A DNA stretch of 34,403 nt from Bacteroidota bacterium. GTDB taxonomy: Bacteria; Bacteroidota; Ignavibacteria; UBA10030; UBA8401. Shown one piece after another: positions 7,257 through 15,580 of this stretch. The first letter of the stretch is position 1. Each line of letters begins with the position of its first letter. The stretch covers positions 1 to 34,403 of the forward strand of contig JAGWND010000008.1 of the NCBI GenBank assembly GCA_028873075.1. The letters run 5' to 3'. The notes under the pieces are model-generated. The model was not told the origin of the DNA. It ran no database searches and saw only the letters and a program-made list of their open reading frames with translations. The translations under genes were made by a program, and so were the position numbers.

Positions 7257-9550
7257 CGCTGTCTCTCACCATCCCGCGTGGATTTTTCAACAAAACTGCA
7301 TTCGTCAATCCGCTCGTCGATTTCCTGCTGAGTGAATGTCGAAGCCGAAAAATTTTTAGCTTGCCAAAACATTGCCTTTGCTTCCTCGAACGCCCCGCTT
7401 TGATAGCACGCTTTGCCGGCATGCATTGCCGCTGCAAAACGAAGTACGGGGTCATCCACTGCGTTGATTTCACTGCCCCATAATCCCGCCGCGTCCGAAA
7501 AACGCTGCATTCGTTCTAATTCCTCCGCCATCAAATATGTTGCAACGGTGCGCGTCGAGCTTTTCCGTTGAAGCGGGAGAAGCATTGCCTGCCGTGCAGA
7601 GTCGCTCATCTGGGCAAAATAAAAAACCTGAAATGACTGATTCAACAGCGGCCGGCTCACGATCGTTCGCCGCAGCGCTGCCCGCTCCGAGTACTGATCG
7701 CTGACATTCATTTCTTCAACTTTTCGATAGCGCTGAAGCGCGTCATCCGCATTGCCTTCCATCCACAACGCATCGCCGAGAAGCAGGATGACTGCAGGAT
7801 TGAATCTCAGCACCGAGCTGCGGGGCACTTGATTGAACAGGTCGACAACGCGCTGAGGTTTTCTTTGCGCCAGCAGCGATTGGAACAATCCTTGCAGTGC
7901 AAAGGCAGTCGGCGCTTCTTGGTACGAGAGGGAAAATTCATTTTCTGCTAACAAATAATCTTTCACATTTGCCGCCTGGACAGCACGCGCGTTCCGCTCC
8001 GCCGTTACACGCGCGCAGACTTTGCGAAAGATTGAAGGCTGCATGAAGAGCGTTTCTACGGTTTCGCGCGAAAGAGAGGCATCGTCAATACCGCGGAGGA
8101 AATCTTTCCACTCGCCGATCAGCACATCAAGCGGCTCACCGTAAACAATGACAAACGAACCGTCAGGAAAAACGCGCTTGAACCGCTCAACGCCGAAGCG
8201 GTCGATGAGGAAGCGGCAGAAAGAACCGGCAACGACGTACGCGAACGCGCTTTGCTGCGTCATGAATCCCATTGCGGAAAAAAGATTTCTCACTTGCGCT
8301 AATTCGTGTTCTCGCTGTAAAGCGGCGGCGTACTCATGGAGCGAATGATTTCCCCAGTGCCAGTCAATCGCCATCGCAAGCCCTTCATTCAATCCGACTG
8401 CATCGCTTGCACGAATCACCGGCAGTCCAAAATTTCCGGCAAGCGCGTGCACCAATTCATGGCGGAACGTACTACGAAACGACGAAAGCGAGAGATGAAT
8501 TTCCCGCAGCCACGGTTTCGTGATCTCGGTGTTCGCTGTTCCGATGAGGCGGCGCTTCGTTTCATCATCAGGGTAAAGATAGACGGAAATTTTTTCCCCG
8601 TACGGCAGTCGTTCCCGTAAACGTGCCGAGACGACGCTGTACGCAAACTCCGCCTCGGCTTTCAACATTCTTACTTGAGGCGGCGAGATTTGTTCCGGCG
8701 GAAGATAAAAAAAGAAATGTTCGCTCACTGCCATACCGCCGAGCGCACGATGAATATCGTCTGCGGAAAATTCAAAGTTCAGCGTATTGCGCATGAAGTG
8801 TCCTGCGGCAAGAATTGCGGCACAAACGAACGCCGCCGCAAGCAGAATGCTGTCTCCTTTCACCAAATGTAATTGACGAAGATTTTCGAGCAATGTTTGC
8901 CGCCGCGAGAAGTGTGCGAGACTAAAGAAGAAAACGATCAGGAGCAGCACTGCCGCGATAAGAGTAAACTCGCGAAACAACACGAGCGTGGAAATTCCTC
9001 CAAGCGTTTCATCGTACGTGAAACCGGGGAAATAACCGAGAATGAAATTGTATGCAAACAACTGCGGCTTGAAATAGGTGACGTACACGATCTGCAAAAG
9101 AATGGCAATCACGACGAGTGAATACATGATACGCGCATGGCGGAAGAACAACCGGATCACCATTGCAAGCGCGACAGAAAAAATCATCGTACAGGCAGGA
9201 AGGAGAAGATAATAAAGCATTCCTTCCCTGAACGAACAATTCTTCACCGCCAGCGCGTTTACGCTCATCACGAAAAAAGGAACAAGCAGGAGAAGCGTAT
9301 TCACTCTGAGATAGTCGAACGTAACGAAAAGCCACGTGCGGCGCGTGAGCGGCTTGGTAAGATGATCGTTCAAAAAACTGATCACGAGCATGCCGCTGAT
9401 GAACGCTGCGGGAATCGTCATCAGAGCGGAAAATTCAAAGCCGAGATAATTGAACAGCGGAACTTGCGTGAGCATGCCTGCGATGAGAAAATAAATCATC
9501 GCCGCATTTTGCACGGCATGAAGACGAATATAAGAACGAAGAACGCGCAT
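7253..9550 (-). CDS. Multi-pass membrane protein with HELVH peptidase-like domain and TPR tail
   Basis: 765 residues from the ATG at 9550; no Shine-Dalgarno sequence is visible. Residues 1-250 contain about six hydrophobic segments (around 15-35, 40-60, 82-102, 112-135, 143-160, 190-212, plus one near 235-252), resembling an ABC-type permease domain but without a recognised motif. From about 255 a soluble part follows with HELVH at 364-368 (HExxH zinc motif) and, about 20 residues on, LNEGLAMAIDW at 387-397, which places acidic residues where gluzincin peptidases have the third ligand. Residues from about 480 to the end are TPR-like helical repeats. Inferred role: membrane-tethered zinc-peptidase-like protein with a protein-binding tail. 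It overlaps the GWxTD lipoprotein gene by 4 bp, so the two likely work together. The substrate is unknown. Confidence 0.8.
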   Translation of the reverse strand: MRVLRSYIRLHAVQNAAMIYFLIAGMLTQVPLFNYLGFEFSALMTIPAAFISGMLVISFLNDHLTKPLTRRTWLFVTFDYLRVNTLLLLVPFFVMSVNALAVKNCSFREGMLYYLLLPACTMIFSVALAMVIRLFFRHARIMYSLVVIAILLQIVYVTYFKPQLFAYNFILGYFPGFTYDETLGGISTLVLFREFTLIAAVLLLIVFFFSLAHFSRRQTLLENLRQLHLVKGDSILLAAAFVCAAILAAGHFMRNTLNFEFSADDIHRALGGMAVSEHFFFYLPPEQISPPQVRMLKAEAEFAYSVVSARLRERLPYGEKISVYLYPDDETKRRLIGTANTEITKPWLREIHLSLSSFRSTFRHELVHALAGNFGLPVIRASDAVGLNEGLAMAIDWHWGNHSLHEYAAALQREHELAQVRNLFSAMGFMTQQSAFAYVVAGSFCRFLIDRFGVERFKRVFPDGSFVIVYGEPLDVLIGEWKDFLRGIDDASLSRETVETLFMQPSIFRKVCARVTAERNARAVQAANVKDYLLAENEFSLSYQEAPTAFALQGLFQSLLAQRKPQRVVDLFNQVPRSSVLRFNPAVILLLGDALWMEGNADDALQRYRKVEEMNVSDQYSERAALRRTIVSRPLLNQSFQVFYFAQMSDSARQAMLLPLQRKSSTRTVATYLMAEELERMQRFSDAAGLWGSEINAVDDPVLRFAAAMHAGKACYQSGAFEEAKAMFWQAKNFSASTFTQQEIDERIDECSFVEKSTRDGERQR

Positions 9551-9555
9551 ATCGG

Positions 9556-9650
9556 GCTAAAGTCTCAAGTTTCAAGTTCAAAGTTTGTGACTTGTGACCT
9601 CGGAAGCTTCTTTACTCCCTCCTGCTTACTCCTTAATCGGCATTAACGAT
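9556..9650 (-). repeat. Word-like degenerate repeat upstream of the HELVH membrane gene
   Basis: Minus-strand reading gives GGAGTAAGCAGGAGGGAG, then GTCACAAGTCACAAACTTTG, then AACTTGAAACTTGAGACTTT, ending about 6 nt before the ATG at 9550. Further words of the GATTG/GCTGA type occupy about 9645-9677. Word order matches the element at 4503-4594. No promoter or ribosome site is obvious within it. Confidence 0.6.
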
Positions 9651-9677
9651 TGACGCTGCTGATTGCTGACTTCGATC

Positions 9678-10427
9678 TCACGATTTATCTGCGTTACTCA
9701 GAGTTATCGCCGTAGCCACAATCGCAGCAGTCTCCGTCCGCAGTCGCTGTCTGCCGAGAGAGACCTGCACAAATCCGAGACGCTCAGCGATTCCAATCTC
9801 CTCATCAGTGAATCCACCTTCGGGACCGATGACAATCAACACGGACTTCAGCCTTTCCCGATGCTTCATCGCTTCAGCTATGGAAAGCACATGGTCGGTT
9901 TGCTCGTACGGGATCATTTTCAGGTCATACTCGGAAGAATGCTCCAACAAAATTTCAAGCTGCATTATCGGATACATCTGGGGAAGAAACGATCTGCCGG
10001 ATTGTTTCATCGCGGCAATAGCAATGCTTTTCCAGCGCTCCTCTTTTGCCGCGTTTCCGATGACGCGCATTGTGCGAAGCGGAACAAACCGCCGGATGCC
10101 AAGCTCGGTTCCTTTTTCAACAATCCAATCCATCCGAGCCGGATGCTTGAGAAGTGCAACGGCAAGCGTAACATCAACATCCGCTTCGTTCAGCCGCTCC
10201 TCAACATGAAGCACTTCGCACCGCACTTCATGTTGAAAACCCCGTTGAGGCTGATTGACCGCAGTGATCACTGTGTCGTACGCCCTTCCTGCACCGTCCA
10301 CAACCCAGATCATATCGCCGGGGATTTTTCTCAGCACGCGGGCGATATGCTTTGCCTCATCCCCGTCAATGACCAATTCTTTTCCATGTACCGCATCCGG
10401 GCGGACATAAAAGTACTCGCTGCTCAT
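9678..10427 (-). CDS. rsmE: 16S rRNA m3U1498 methyltransferase RsmE
   Basis: 249 residues, the normal RsmE length. The N-terminal PUA-like part includes EAKHIARVLRKIPGD at about 24-38. The SPOUT methyltransferase part has EKGTELG at 104-110, GPEGGFTDEE at 201-210 (SAM-binding knot loop) and LGRQRLRTETA at 224-234, the family's LGxRILRxETA signature. Known reaction: S-adenosylmethionine-dependent N3 methylation of U1498 in 16S rRNA. No Shine-Dalgarno sequence precedes the ATG at 10427. A TTGTTT-N17-TATCAT promoter-like pair ends 6 nt before it, so the message may be leaderless. It is separated from the large T9SS gene upstream by a hairpin-rich gap with a terminator. Confidence 0.95.
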   Translation of the reverse strand: MSSEYFYVRPDAVHGKELVIDGDEAKHIARVLRKIPGDMIWVVDGAGRAYDTVITAVNQPQRGFQHEVRCEVLHVEERLNEADVDVTLAVALLKHPARMDWIVEKGTELGIRRFVPLRTMRVIGNAAKEERWKSIAIAAMKQSGRSFLPQMYPIMQLEILLEHSSEYDLKMIPYEQTDHVLSIAEAMKHRERLKSVLIVIGPEGGFTDEEIGIAERLGFVQVSLGRQRLRTETAAIVATAITLSNADKS

Positions 10428-10433
10428 GATAAA

Positions 10434-10462
10434 ATGATAAAGTAATTTGTCTCAACAAACAA
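10434..10462 (-). promoter_or_regulatory. Candidate promoter abutting rsmE
   Basis: On the minus strand TTGTTT (10457-10462), 17 nt, then TATCAT (10434-10439), with 6 nt to the ATG. Transcription would start at about the first base of the gene. The inverted repeat 10478-10508 lies just upstream of the -35 box. Confidence 0.45.
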
Positions 10463-10477
10463 GTAGCGAACTCACAT

Positions 10478-10508
10478 GATGTCCGACGCCTTAAAGGTGT
10501 CGGACATC
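10478..10508. repeat. Inverted repeat of the GATGTCNGAC family upstream of rsmE
   Basis: GATGTCCGACGCC (10478-10490) pairs with GGTGTCGGACATC (10496-10508) over a 5-nt loop, with a single G-T wobble. Related GATGTCNGAC motifs occur at 15508-15519 and 22294-22328, also just upstream of genes. Confidence 0.65.
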
Positions 10509-10519
10509 TTTACACGAAA

Positions 10520-10554
10520 AAAGCCGCCACGCGCTTTTCACACATGGCGGCTTT
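10520..10554 (-). terminator. Rho-independent terminator after the large T9SS gene
   Basis: In minus-strand RNA the stem is AAAGCCGCCA-UGUGU, a GAAAA loop, then GCGCG-UGGCGGCUUU, followed by further U (six in a row). UGUGU pairs with GCGCG through alternating U-G and G-C pairs. A second copy at 18047-18088 shares the 5' arm and loop but has ACACA in the 3' arm. In the plus-strand RNA the inner stem would be mismatched, so the minus strand is the functional one. It ends the transcript of the 10720-14346 gene before rsmE. Confidence 0.85.
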
Positions 10555-10677
10555 GAAACAAAAAGTCGCAGGACATTTCTTCGGCGCCCTACGACCAGTG
10601 TCAGCTAAGACATCGGATATCTTCTCGAAAGTCCGCCCTTTCCGGTGGAGAGATTTCGTATGTCCGTTTTTTACTAA

Positions 10678-10710
10678 AACCTTGCGAAGGTTTGGAACCT
10701 TCGCAAGGTT
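10678..10710. repeat. 15-bp perfect inverted repeat just after the large T9SS gene
   Basis: AACCTTGCGAAGGTT (10678-10692), a 3-nt spacer, then AACCTTCGCAAGGTT (10696-10710). It begins 9 nt past the TAG stop of the T9SS gene. Each arm is itself nearly palindromic. Between it and the terminator (10590-10660) lies a decayed inverted repeat (GACATCGGATATCTTCTC against GAGAGATTTCGTATGTC). A partial match (CAACCTTGCAAAATTT) follows the other T9SS gene near 18185. Confidence 0.75.
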
Positions 10711-10719
10711 CAGCCTTCC

Positions 10720-13700
10720 CTACTTCATCAACAATAATTTCTTCACAGCCACAAAATGCTTGTTCGGGTCGTTGAGTGAAGTTGCTTCGATGCGGTAGAA
10801 ATAGACGCCCGAAGAAACATTCGGCGACCATTCAACCTGATAATATCCCGCACTCTTTTCCCCTTCCACCAACGTTGCCACGCGCTGACCGAGCGTATTG
10901 ACGATGTAGAGTGTCACTCTGCTACGCGACGGCACGGCGTAAGAAATTGTCGTCGAGGGGTTGAACGGGTTGGGATAGTTTTGGGAAAGAGTATATTCTT
11001 TCGGAACTTCTGCTTCATTGTTCTGCACCGCTGTGACAATATTTGTGGAGCTGACATTTGTTGCCTTTGCTCCTTCATTCCAGCGCAGTTCTTCCAGCGT
11101 TACTTTCGATGTTCCGTTCTTCTTCGCCAAAAAGAAGAGGGAAGCAAACGTCCCTTCGTTTCCGTCCGGAAGAGAGCCGGCACCGGCAAACCGGATAATA
11201 CCTTTTGCTGAATCAACAGAGAGTATAATTGTAAAACTATCAAGCTGCGGCGACCATGCCACTTTCTGCCATGACAAACCGCTGGGATCGAATGAAATTT
11301 TCCCTTCAAACGACAAAATATTATTCCCCTGAGAAAGGTTCAGCGGCACTTCAACAATACCGTTCAGTGAGCTTGAAACGCTGCTATTCATAGACAGTAC
11401 GCCTTGAGCTGTTAACGGACCCATCGTTGCACTGTCCGCCGGAAATGAATTGATCAAATGAACAACATATTTCAGAATTGCTGTTGCATCCAACGCAGAA
11501 ACAAAACCGTTGTTTGTTACATCGGCATTCAGTAACGATTGCGCGTCAAGCGAATCTATACCGACAAGATATTTTAGAATAGCTGCCGCATCGGCGGCTT
11601 GAATCTTGCCGTTCTTGTCAACATCGCCATAGGCCGGTGCAAGTATTGCCTTGACGCCGCCGTTCGCCGTGACAACACTATCGAAGCCTGTATCGAACAA
11701 TGCGTGCTTTATATTAACGGGAATGAATTCTGCAGTAGAGTCCAGGACCCTAAAGCGTGCTTTGAACAACACACCGCTTCCGCTGATGTCCTTTGCACCG
11801 GCTGATGCTGTGAAAACAATCGTGTCGCTCCCGTTCACCTGATACAACCATCCCTGCGAGCCGATAAGCGATGCCGAGGTATCGAGGCCTAAAAACTGTA
11901 AACCGCCTCGGTACCCTGTCAACGTAACCTCTGCCGAGCTGTAGCTACCTCCTTGCGGGAAGATAACACGAAGGGGAACAGTTACTGTGTCTCTCGGATG
12001 CGCCGAGACTGAATCAACGGATAAGAAAATGTCATGTTCTATTGTGACAGAAACCGCGGAAGAACGCGCGCTTTCATTCGTCGAGAGATCTATTGCCGAC
12101 AACGCAAATCTGTACGTCTTCCCGTTGGTCAATCCCGTTACAAAAAACGTGTCAATGGTTGAAACAGAAATAGGTGAGGGTCCTTCATTGGCTCCCGTTC
12201 CACTAAAACCCGTATCGGAAGATGAATAATATATTTTATACCCGGCTAGATCTCTTTCAGTATTCTTATTCCATGTAAGGCGCACTTGTCCAAACTTTGG
12301 TGAGGTCGCACTCAAACCAATCGGCACAGCAGGGGGAATCAGATCCGGAACAAGCACAGCACGTTTAACGTCTTTCACACTCACGTTGCTTCCGCCAATT
12401 TCAATCGTGTACAAATTCAAGCCGGATGAATCTTTCTTTGCTCGTACTTTCCAATCAATTGAAAGCGATCCCTGTCCGGTAATGGAGCTAATCGTCGTGT
12501 CAACCGAGCCTGAGTCAACGGCAAGGCCGTTATGCACAAAGAACTGGATTCTCACATTTTGTGCATCAACGGTCCCGGTATTGAAAATGTCTGCATGGAC
12601 AAGAAACGGATTTGGAACAAGGTTGGTATCCTTAATCCCGAGTGCGGCTGGCGCAGTAACGTACACCGACAAAGGCGGCAAAAGATCCTGGTTCGCTATG
12701 AGCGGTCGAGAAGCAATGTTATTCGACTCATTCGATTCGGTAATTGCATTGTTCGGGTCAACCTTAACATAAATTGAATGATACTGAACGTTAGCGGGAA
12801 CGACATATTCTACAGACCCGGTATAGCTGCCGCCGGTAGAAACCAACGGGGCAGTGAAACTTCCGATTGCCGGCGCAACTCCTACGTCAGGGTTTCCGTC
12901 GTATAGCACCACAGAAATGTTCGAAGCATCAACCGTGCCGTAGTTGTGAACTGTCACCCCGATTTGAATATGCTCACCGGTTTGGTAGGTACTGTCCTGC
13001 GGCGTAAATGAGATATCGCTTTGAGAAACTGCGAGATCAGGAAGATCGAGCGCGTAGCCTAACGGCATGAAATCTGCACCATATCCGCTATTACTTTGAA
13101 GCACCGAAACTCTTCCCGTACCTTCAATTCTAAATACATTATTTCCATAGCCTGCAGAGAAAATATAACCTTCGCCTGCTTGTAGTAGGGTATCTGCAAT
13201 ATGCGTCGGCGACATGTAAGGATATGTCGTGTCTCCAAGGCGCGTTACCACAACGCGGTTATTGTTGTCGTAGGAGAAAATCGAAACTGTACTTTGAATA
13301 GAAGGGACGACGAATGCTTTGCCTGTGTTCGTGCCCGTTGAATCAGCACATCGAGCCATGTACGCATAACTTCCTGTCCAACCTGCAAAAGGAATGTCCG
13401 CTGCAGTTACCGTTCCGGTAGAAACGATTTTCCAGAATGTATCTTTGAAGATTCCGATAGTCTTAACCTGCCACAACCCCAACGTGCCGACAGCTATTGT
13501 GTCACCAGTTGCCAAATTGGTAACGAGCACAGCGTTGTTTTCAGCATAAGAGGTTATCGTGATTGAATTCTCCCAGTTGCCGGAGTAGCCGGAGAACCCG
13601 TAGAAAAGAGTTCCTGCAAACAAACCGTTCGCTGACGGCACGTAATAATCTTGATCGGTGTAGGAAAGAGCGGAAACCGGTTTATTGCTCACAACTTGAA

Positions 13701-14346
13701 GCGCTTTGTCCGAAATGGAGGAAACATTGGGAAAATCAAAATGCTTTCCATGGTCAAGAGTGCCTGCATAAATGATCGCGCCGGTTGCTAAATCTTTTAT
13801 ACTGAATTGCGTACCGTCTTCATAAGCGAAAACAATGAAATGCGGATCGTACGAGCTCGAACCAGAATACATCATCCATGTATTGAGCTTCGTACTTGTT
13901 CCTCTGCCGCTTTGGTCGAGCGCAAAATATCCGTTCACATAATTTGTGATTGCATCGCCGATAAGTACAGCATAAGGCTGATTCCCGTTGATTGTATAGA
14001 TTCCTTGCCCGGGACTGATGGAATAAAGTGTATCTGCTCGCAGCGTATCAGTGCCGACTTTGTTTCCATTGTTGTCAAGGATTGTAACGATCGTATTCCC
14101 AAAATAAGAAAAGACGGTTATGTCGCGAAACGTGAACGTCGTCGTTGAATACTGAGTCGTGTTGATCTTCTTTGGGTGAACAAATCCCATGACGGTTGAA
14201 CGGAGCGGAGATGCTGTGGAACCTAACGGCGCACCGGCAATACCGCCGGTTTGTGAGGACGAGTTCGTTTGCTGTGCCGTCGCAACCTGCGACAGCAGCA
14301 GAGCAAACAAAACCAGCCATCGGCATTTGTAGAGAGAATTTTTCAT
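10720..14346 (-). CDS. Large T9SS-exported modular surface protein with cohesin-like and dockerin modules
   Basis: 1208 residues. The start at ATG 14346 is fixed by AAGGAGG (14354-14360) 7 nt upstream and a signal peptide (about 1-24, ending VATAQQ). Modules seen: an IgGFc-binding-like beta region (about 50-430), two CARDB-like domains (about 436-548 and 554-668, with the typical NxGxxDAxN motif), fibronectin type III (about 671-770), a cohesin-like domain (about 773-895), a dockerin with two calcium-loop repeats (DVDKNGKIQAADAAAILKY at 908-926 and DVTNNGFVSALDATAILKY at 942-960), a second cohesin-like domain (about 982-1105), and a T9SS type A sorting domain (about 1116-1208, NYPNPFNPSTT, ending KKLLLMK). 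T9SS exports such proteins through the outer membrane to the surface. No catalytic domain is visible, suggesting adhesion or scaffolding. A terminator follows. Confidence 0.9.
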   Translation of the reverse strand: MKNSLYKCRWLVLFALLLSQVATAQQTNSSSQTGGIAGAPLGSTASPLRSTVMGFVHPKKINTTQYSTTTFTFRDITVFSYFGNTIVTILDNNGNKVGTDTLRADTLYSISPGQGIYTINGNQPYAVLIGDAITNYVNGYFALDQSGRGTSTKLNTWMMYSGSSSYDPHFIVFAYEDGTQFSIKDLATGAIIYAGTLDHGKHFDFPNVSSISDKALQVVSNKPVSALSYTDQDYYVPSANGLFAGTLFYGFSGYSGNWENSITITSYAENNAVLVTNLATGDTIAVGTLGLWQVKTIGIFKDTFWKIVSTGTVTAADIPFAGWTGSYAYMARCADSTGTNTGKAFVVPSIQSTVSIFSYDNNNRVVVTRLGDTTYPYMSPTHIADTLLQAGEGYIFSAGYGNNVFRIEGTGRVSVLQSNSGYGADFMPLGYALDLPDLAVSQSDISFTPQDSTYQTGEHIQIGVTVHNYGTVDASNISVVLYDGNPDVGVAPAIGSFTAPLVSTGGSYTGSVEYVVPANVQYHSIYVKVDPNNAITESNESNNIASRPLIANQDLLPPLSVYVTAPAALGIKDTNLVPNPFLVHADIFNTGTVDAQNVRIQFFVHNGLAVDSGSVDTTISSITGQGSLSIDWKVRAKKDSSGLNLYTIEIGGSNVSVKDVKRAVLVPDLIPPAVPIGLSATSPKFGQVRLTWNKNTERDLAGYKIYYSSSDTGFSGTGANEGPSPISVSTIDTFFVTGLTNGKTYRFALSAIDLSTNESARSSAVSVTIEHDIFLSVDSVSAHPRDTVTVPLRVIFPQGGSYSSAEVTLTGYRGGLQFLGLDTSASLIGSQGWLYQVNGSDTIVFTASAGAKDISGSGVLFKARFRVLDSTAEFIPVNIKHALFDTGFDSVVTANGGVKAILAPAYGDVDKNGKIQAADAAAILKYLVGIDSLDAQSLLNADVTNNGFVSALDATAILKYVVHLINSFPADSATMGPLTAQGVLSMNSSVSSSLNGIVEVPLNLSQGNNILSFEGKISFDPSGLSWQKVAWSPQLDSFTIILSVDSAKGIIRFAGAGSLPDGNEGTFASLFFLAKKNGTSKVTLEELRWNEGAKATNVSSTNIVTAVQNNEAEVPKEYTLSQNYPNPFNPSTTISYAVPSRSRVTLYIVNTLGQRVATLVEGEKSAGYYQVEWSPNVSSGVYFYRIEATSLNDPNKHFVAVKKLLLMK

Positions 14347-14587
14347 ACTACTTCCTCCTTAAAATGTTTATTTTTTTGTTGCAAAGGTTTTCCATCTAAC
14401 AGTCTCATTCCATCATCCCACACTTTTTGCAGGCATTGCTTATAGCATGGTGGGATTCTCTTGTAGTTTTGCCGTGATAAACAAATAATGAACGAGTTGC
14501 GAACGTTGAGATAGTAGAACATTTTTTCGGAGGAAATGCCTTTTTTATCGGTCAAGGCTGTTCACAAGAATCATTAAGAATGAGGTT

Positions 14588-14621
14588 GTGTAAATGTTAC
14601 ACTTTTCGACACCATTGTCAA
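14588..14621 (-). promoter_or_regulatory. Candidate promoter with palindrome over the -10 box
   Basis: On the minus strand TTGACA (14616-14621), 16 nt, then TAACAT (14594-14599). The palindrome GTGTAA-ATG-TTACAC (14588-14602) covers the -10 box, the position expected for a repressor or activator site. It would drive the large T9SS gene 250 bp downstream. Confidence 0.4.
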
Positions 14622-14764
14622 GAGTATGGAAAGCGGTGTTGTCCTGTATCACTTTTCTATAAGTGAAAGTCAACAGCTGTTTTTGCTCGATTTGCTGAAC
14701 ATTCTTGTTCATTGTGCGCCAGCACTGATGCCTATCACAACGTATCTTCTTTTCATCGAAGTAT

Positions 14765-14787
14765 CAATCACACGAACGTTGTATTTT
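14765..14787. repeat. Direct repeat, copy downstream of the LuxR regulator
   Basis: 23 bp starting CAATCACACGAACG and ending TTGTATTTT. It matches 15558-15580 at 22 of 23 positions (G/A difference at 14774) and the match stops abruptly at both ends. The two copies bracket the regulator gene, 793 bp apart. Confidence 0.75.
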
Positions 14788-14820
14788 GGAAGAGGACGAG
14801 CGGAGGACGGGTAGACTGGC

Positions 14821-14858
14821 GGTGAAAGAGATACAGGATATCTCCGATACCCTTCACC
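14821..14858 (-). terminator. Hairpin directly after the LuxR regulator gene
   Basis: GGTGAA (14821-14826) pairs with TTCACC (14853-14858), with an inner GAGATA/TATCTC stem (14828-14833, 14839-14844). It begins 3 nt after the stop codon. No T-run follows on the minus strand, so it may be a 3'-end stabiliser or weak attenuator rather than a true rho-independent terminator. Confidence 0.35.
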
Positions 14859-14861
14859 TCT

Positions 14862-15491
14862 TCATTGGTGCTGCAGAGTTTTGATAATCGCTTCGGAACG
14901 GGAACGGACGTGAAGTTTTTCGTACATGCGGTGAATGTGTGTGCGGACGGTCTCCACACTAATGAACAGCGCATCAGCAATTTCTTGATAACGGTACCCT
15001 TTAGAAAGAAGGGAGAGGATCTCTTCTTCCCTTTTTGTGAGCGAATTGGCCGCAGTAGGAAACGAGAAAGGCTGACGAAATGCAGTAACAATCTGTCTGG
15101 CAATCTGGGGAGACATCGGAGAACCGCCGCCGTGTAATTCTTTGATCGCTTCAATCAATTTTCCAGACGCGGCACGCTTCACAATGTAGCCGGAAGCTCC
15201 TGCCGCAAGCGATTGAAAAACGCGCTCTTCGTTTTCAAACATCGTTAACATCATACATTCAAGAGCCGGTTGTTTCACTTTGAGAGCGCGCACACAATCA
15301 ATGCCAGACATTCCGGGCAGCTCAATATCCATCAGCACGACATCAACGTGAACATCGGAAAGCCCCCGCAAAGCTTCTTCTGCGGTTCCGTACGACACTA
15401 TACACCGGACGCCGCGGGCGCGGTTGATAAGCGACACGAAGCTCTCCCGGATCTCCTGCACATCTTCCACAATTGCGACTTTGATGGTCAT
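14862..15491 (-). CDS. NarL/FixJ (LuxR-type) response regulator
   Basis: 209 residues. The receiver domain occupies 1-120, with the acidic pair Glu9/Asp10, phospho-acceptor Asp55 in [10 protein letters not shown], Thr83 in MLTMF, and Lys105 in GYIVKRA. A LuxR-type helix-turn-helix follows from about 149: [23 protein letters not shown] with the recognition helix in [16 protein letters not shown]. Such proteins bind DNA as dimers after phosphorylation and act on transcription. It lies 69 bp downstream of the HisKA_3-type kinase gene, the standard partner arrangement. Its target cannot be read, but the next gene downstream is the large T9SS gene. A GATGTCAGACAT motif (15508-15519) lies 17 nt upstream of the ATG, and the gene sits between two copies of a 23-bp direct repeat. 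Confidence 0.95.
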   Translation of the reverse strand: MTIKVAIVEDVQEIRESFVSLINRARGVRCIVSYGTAEEALRGLSDVHVDVVLMDIELPGMSGIDCVRALKVKQPALECMMLTMFENEERVFQSLAAGASGYIVKRAASGKLIEAIKELHGGGSPMSPQIARQIVTAFRQPFSFPTAANSLTKREEEILSLLSKGYRYQEIADALFISVETVRTHIHRMYEKLHVRSRSEAIIKTLQHQ

Positions 15492-15557
15492 ACTTTTTTA
15501 CAAGCCAATGTCTGACATCTTTTTCACTTAAAACATACCGCACATTTCTTGAAGACA

Positions 15558-15580
15558 CAATCACACAAACGTTGTATTTT
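15558..15580. repeat. Direct repeat, copy spanning the kinase stop codon
   Basis: 23 bp, identical to 14765-14787 except one base. It encodes the last kinase codons (NTTFV) and the TGA stop. It is AT-rich with a central AACGTT. Confidence 0.75.

Larger units (their letters stand above)
14347..14861. other. 515-bp upstream region of the large T9SS gene
   Basis: No supported gene. It holds the strong Shine-Dalgarno of the T9SS gene (14354-14360), a hairpin ATCCCAC/GTGGGAT (14415-14421 and 14450-14456) with an inner TGCT/AGCA stem, a promoter candidate (14594-14621) overlapped by a palindrome, a short CACTT/AAGTG repeat (14650-14665), one copy of a 23-bp direct repeat (14765-14787) and a hairpin after the regulator gene (14821-14858). 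The transcript from the promoter would carry a leader of about 240 nt. Confidence 0.6.

Noticed and set aside
14343-14555. 70-codon minus frame from a TTG ending in an ATGA overlap with the large T9SS gene
   Set aside because: No ribosome site or signal peptide, no recognisable family; its last codons are the Shine-Dalgarno of the real gene. A leader peptide is possible but unsupported.
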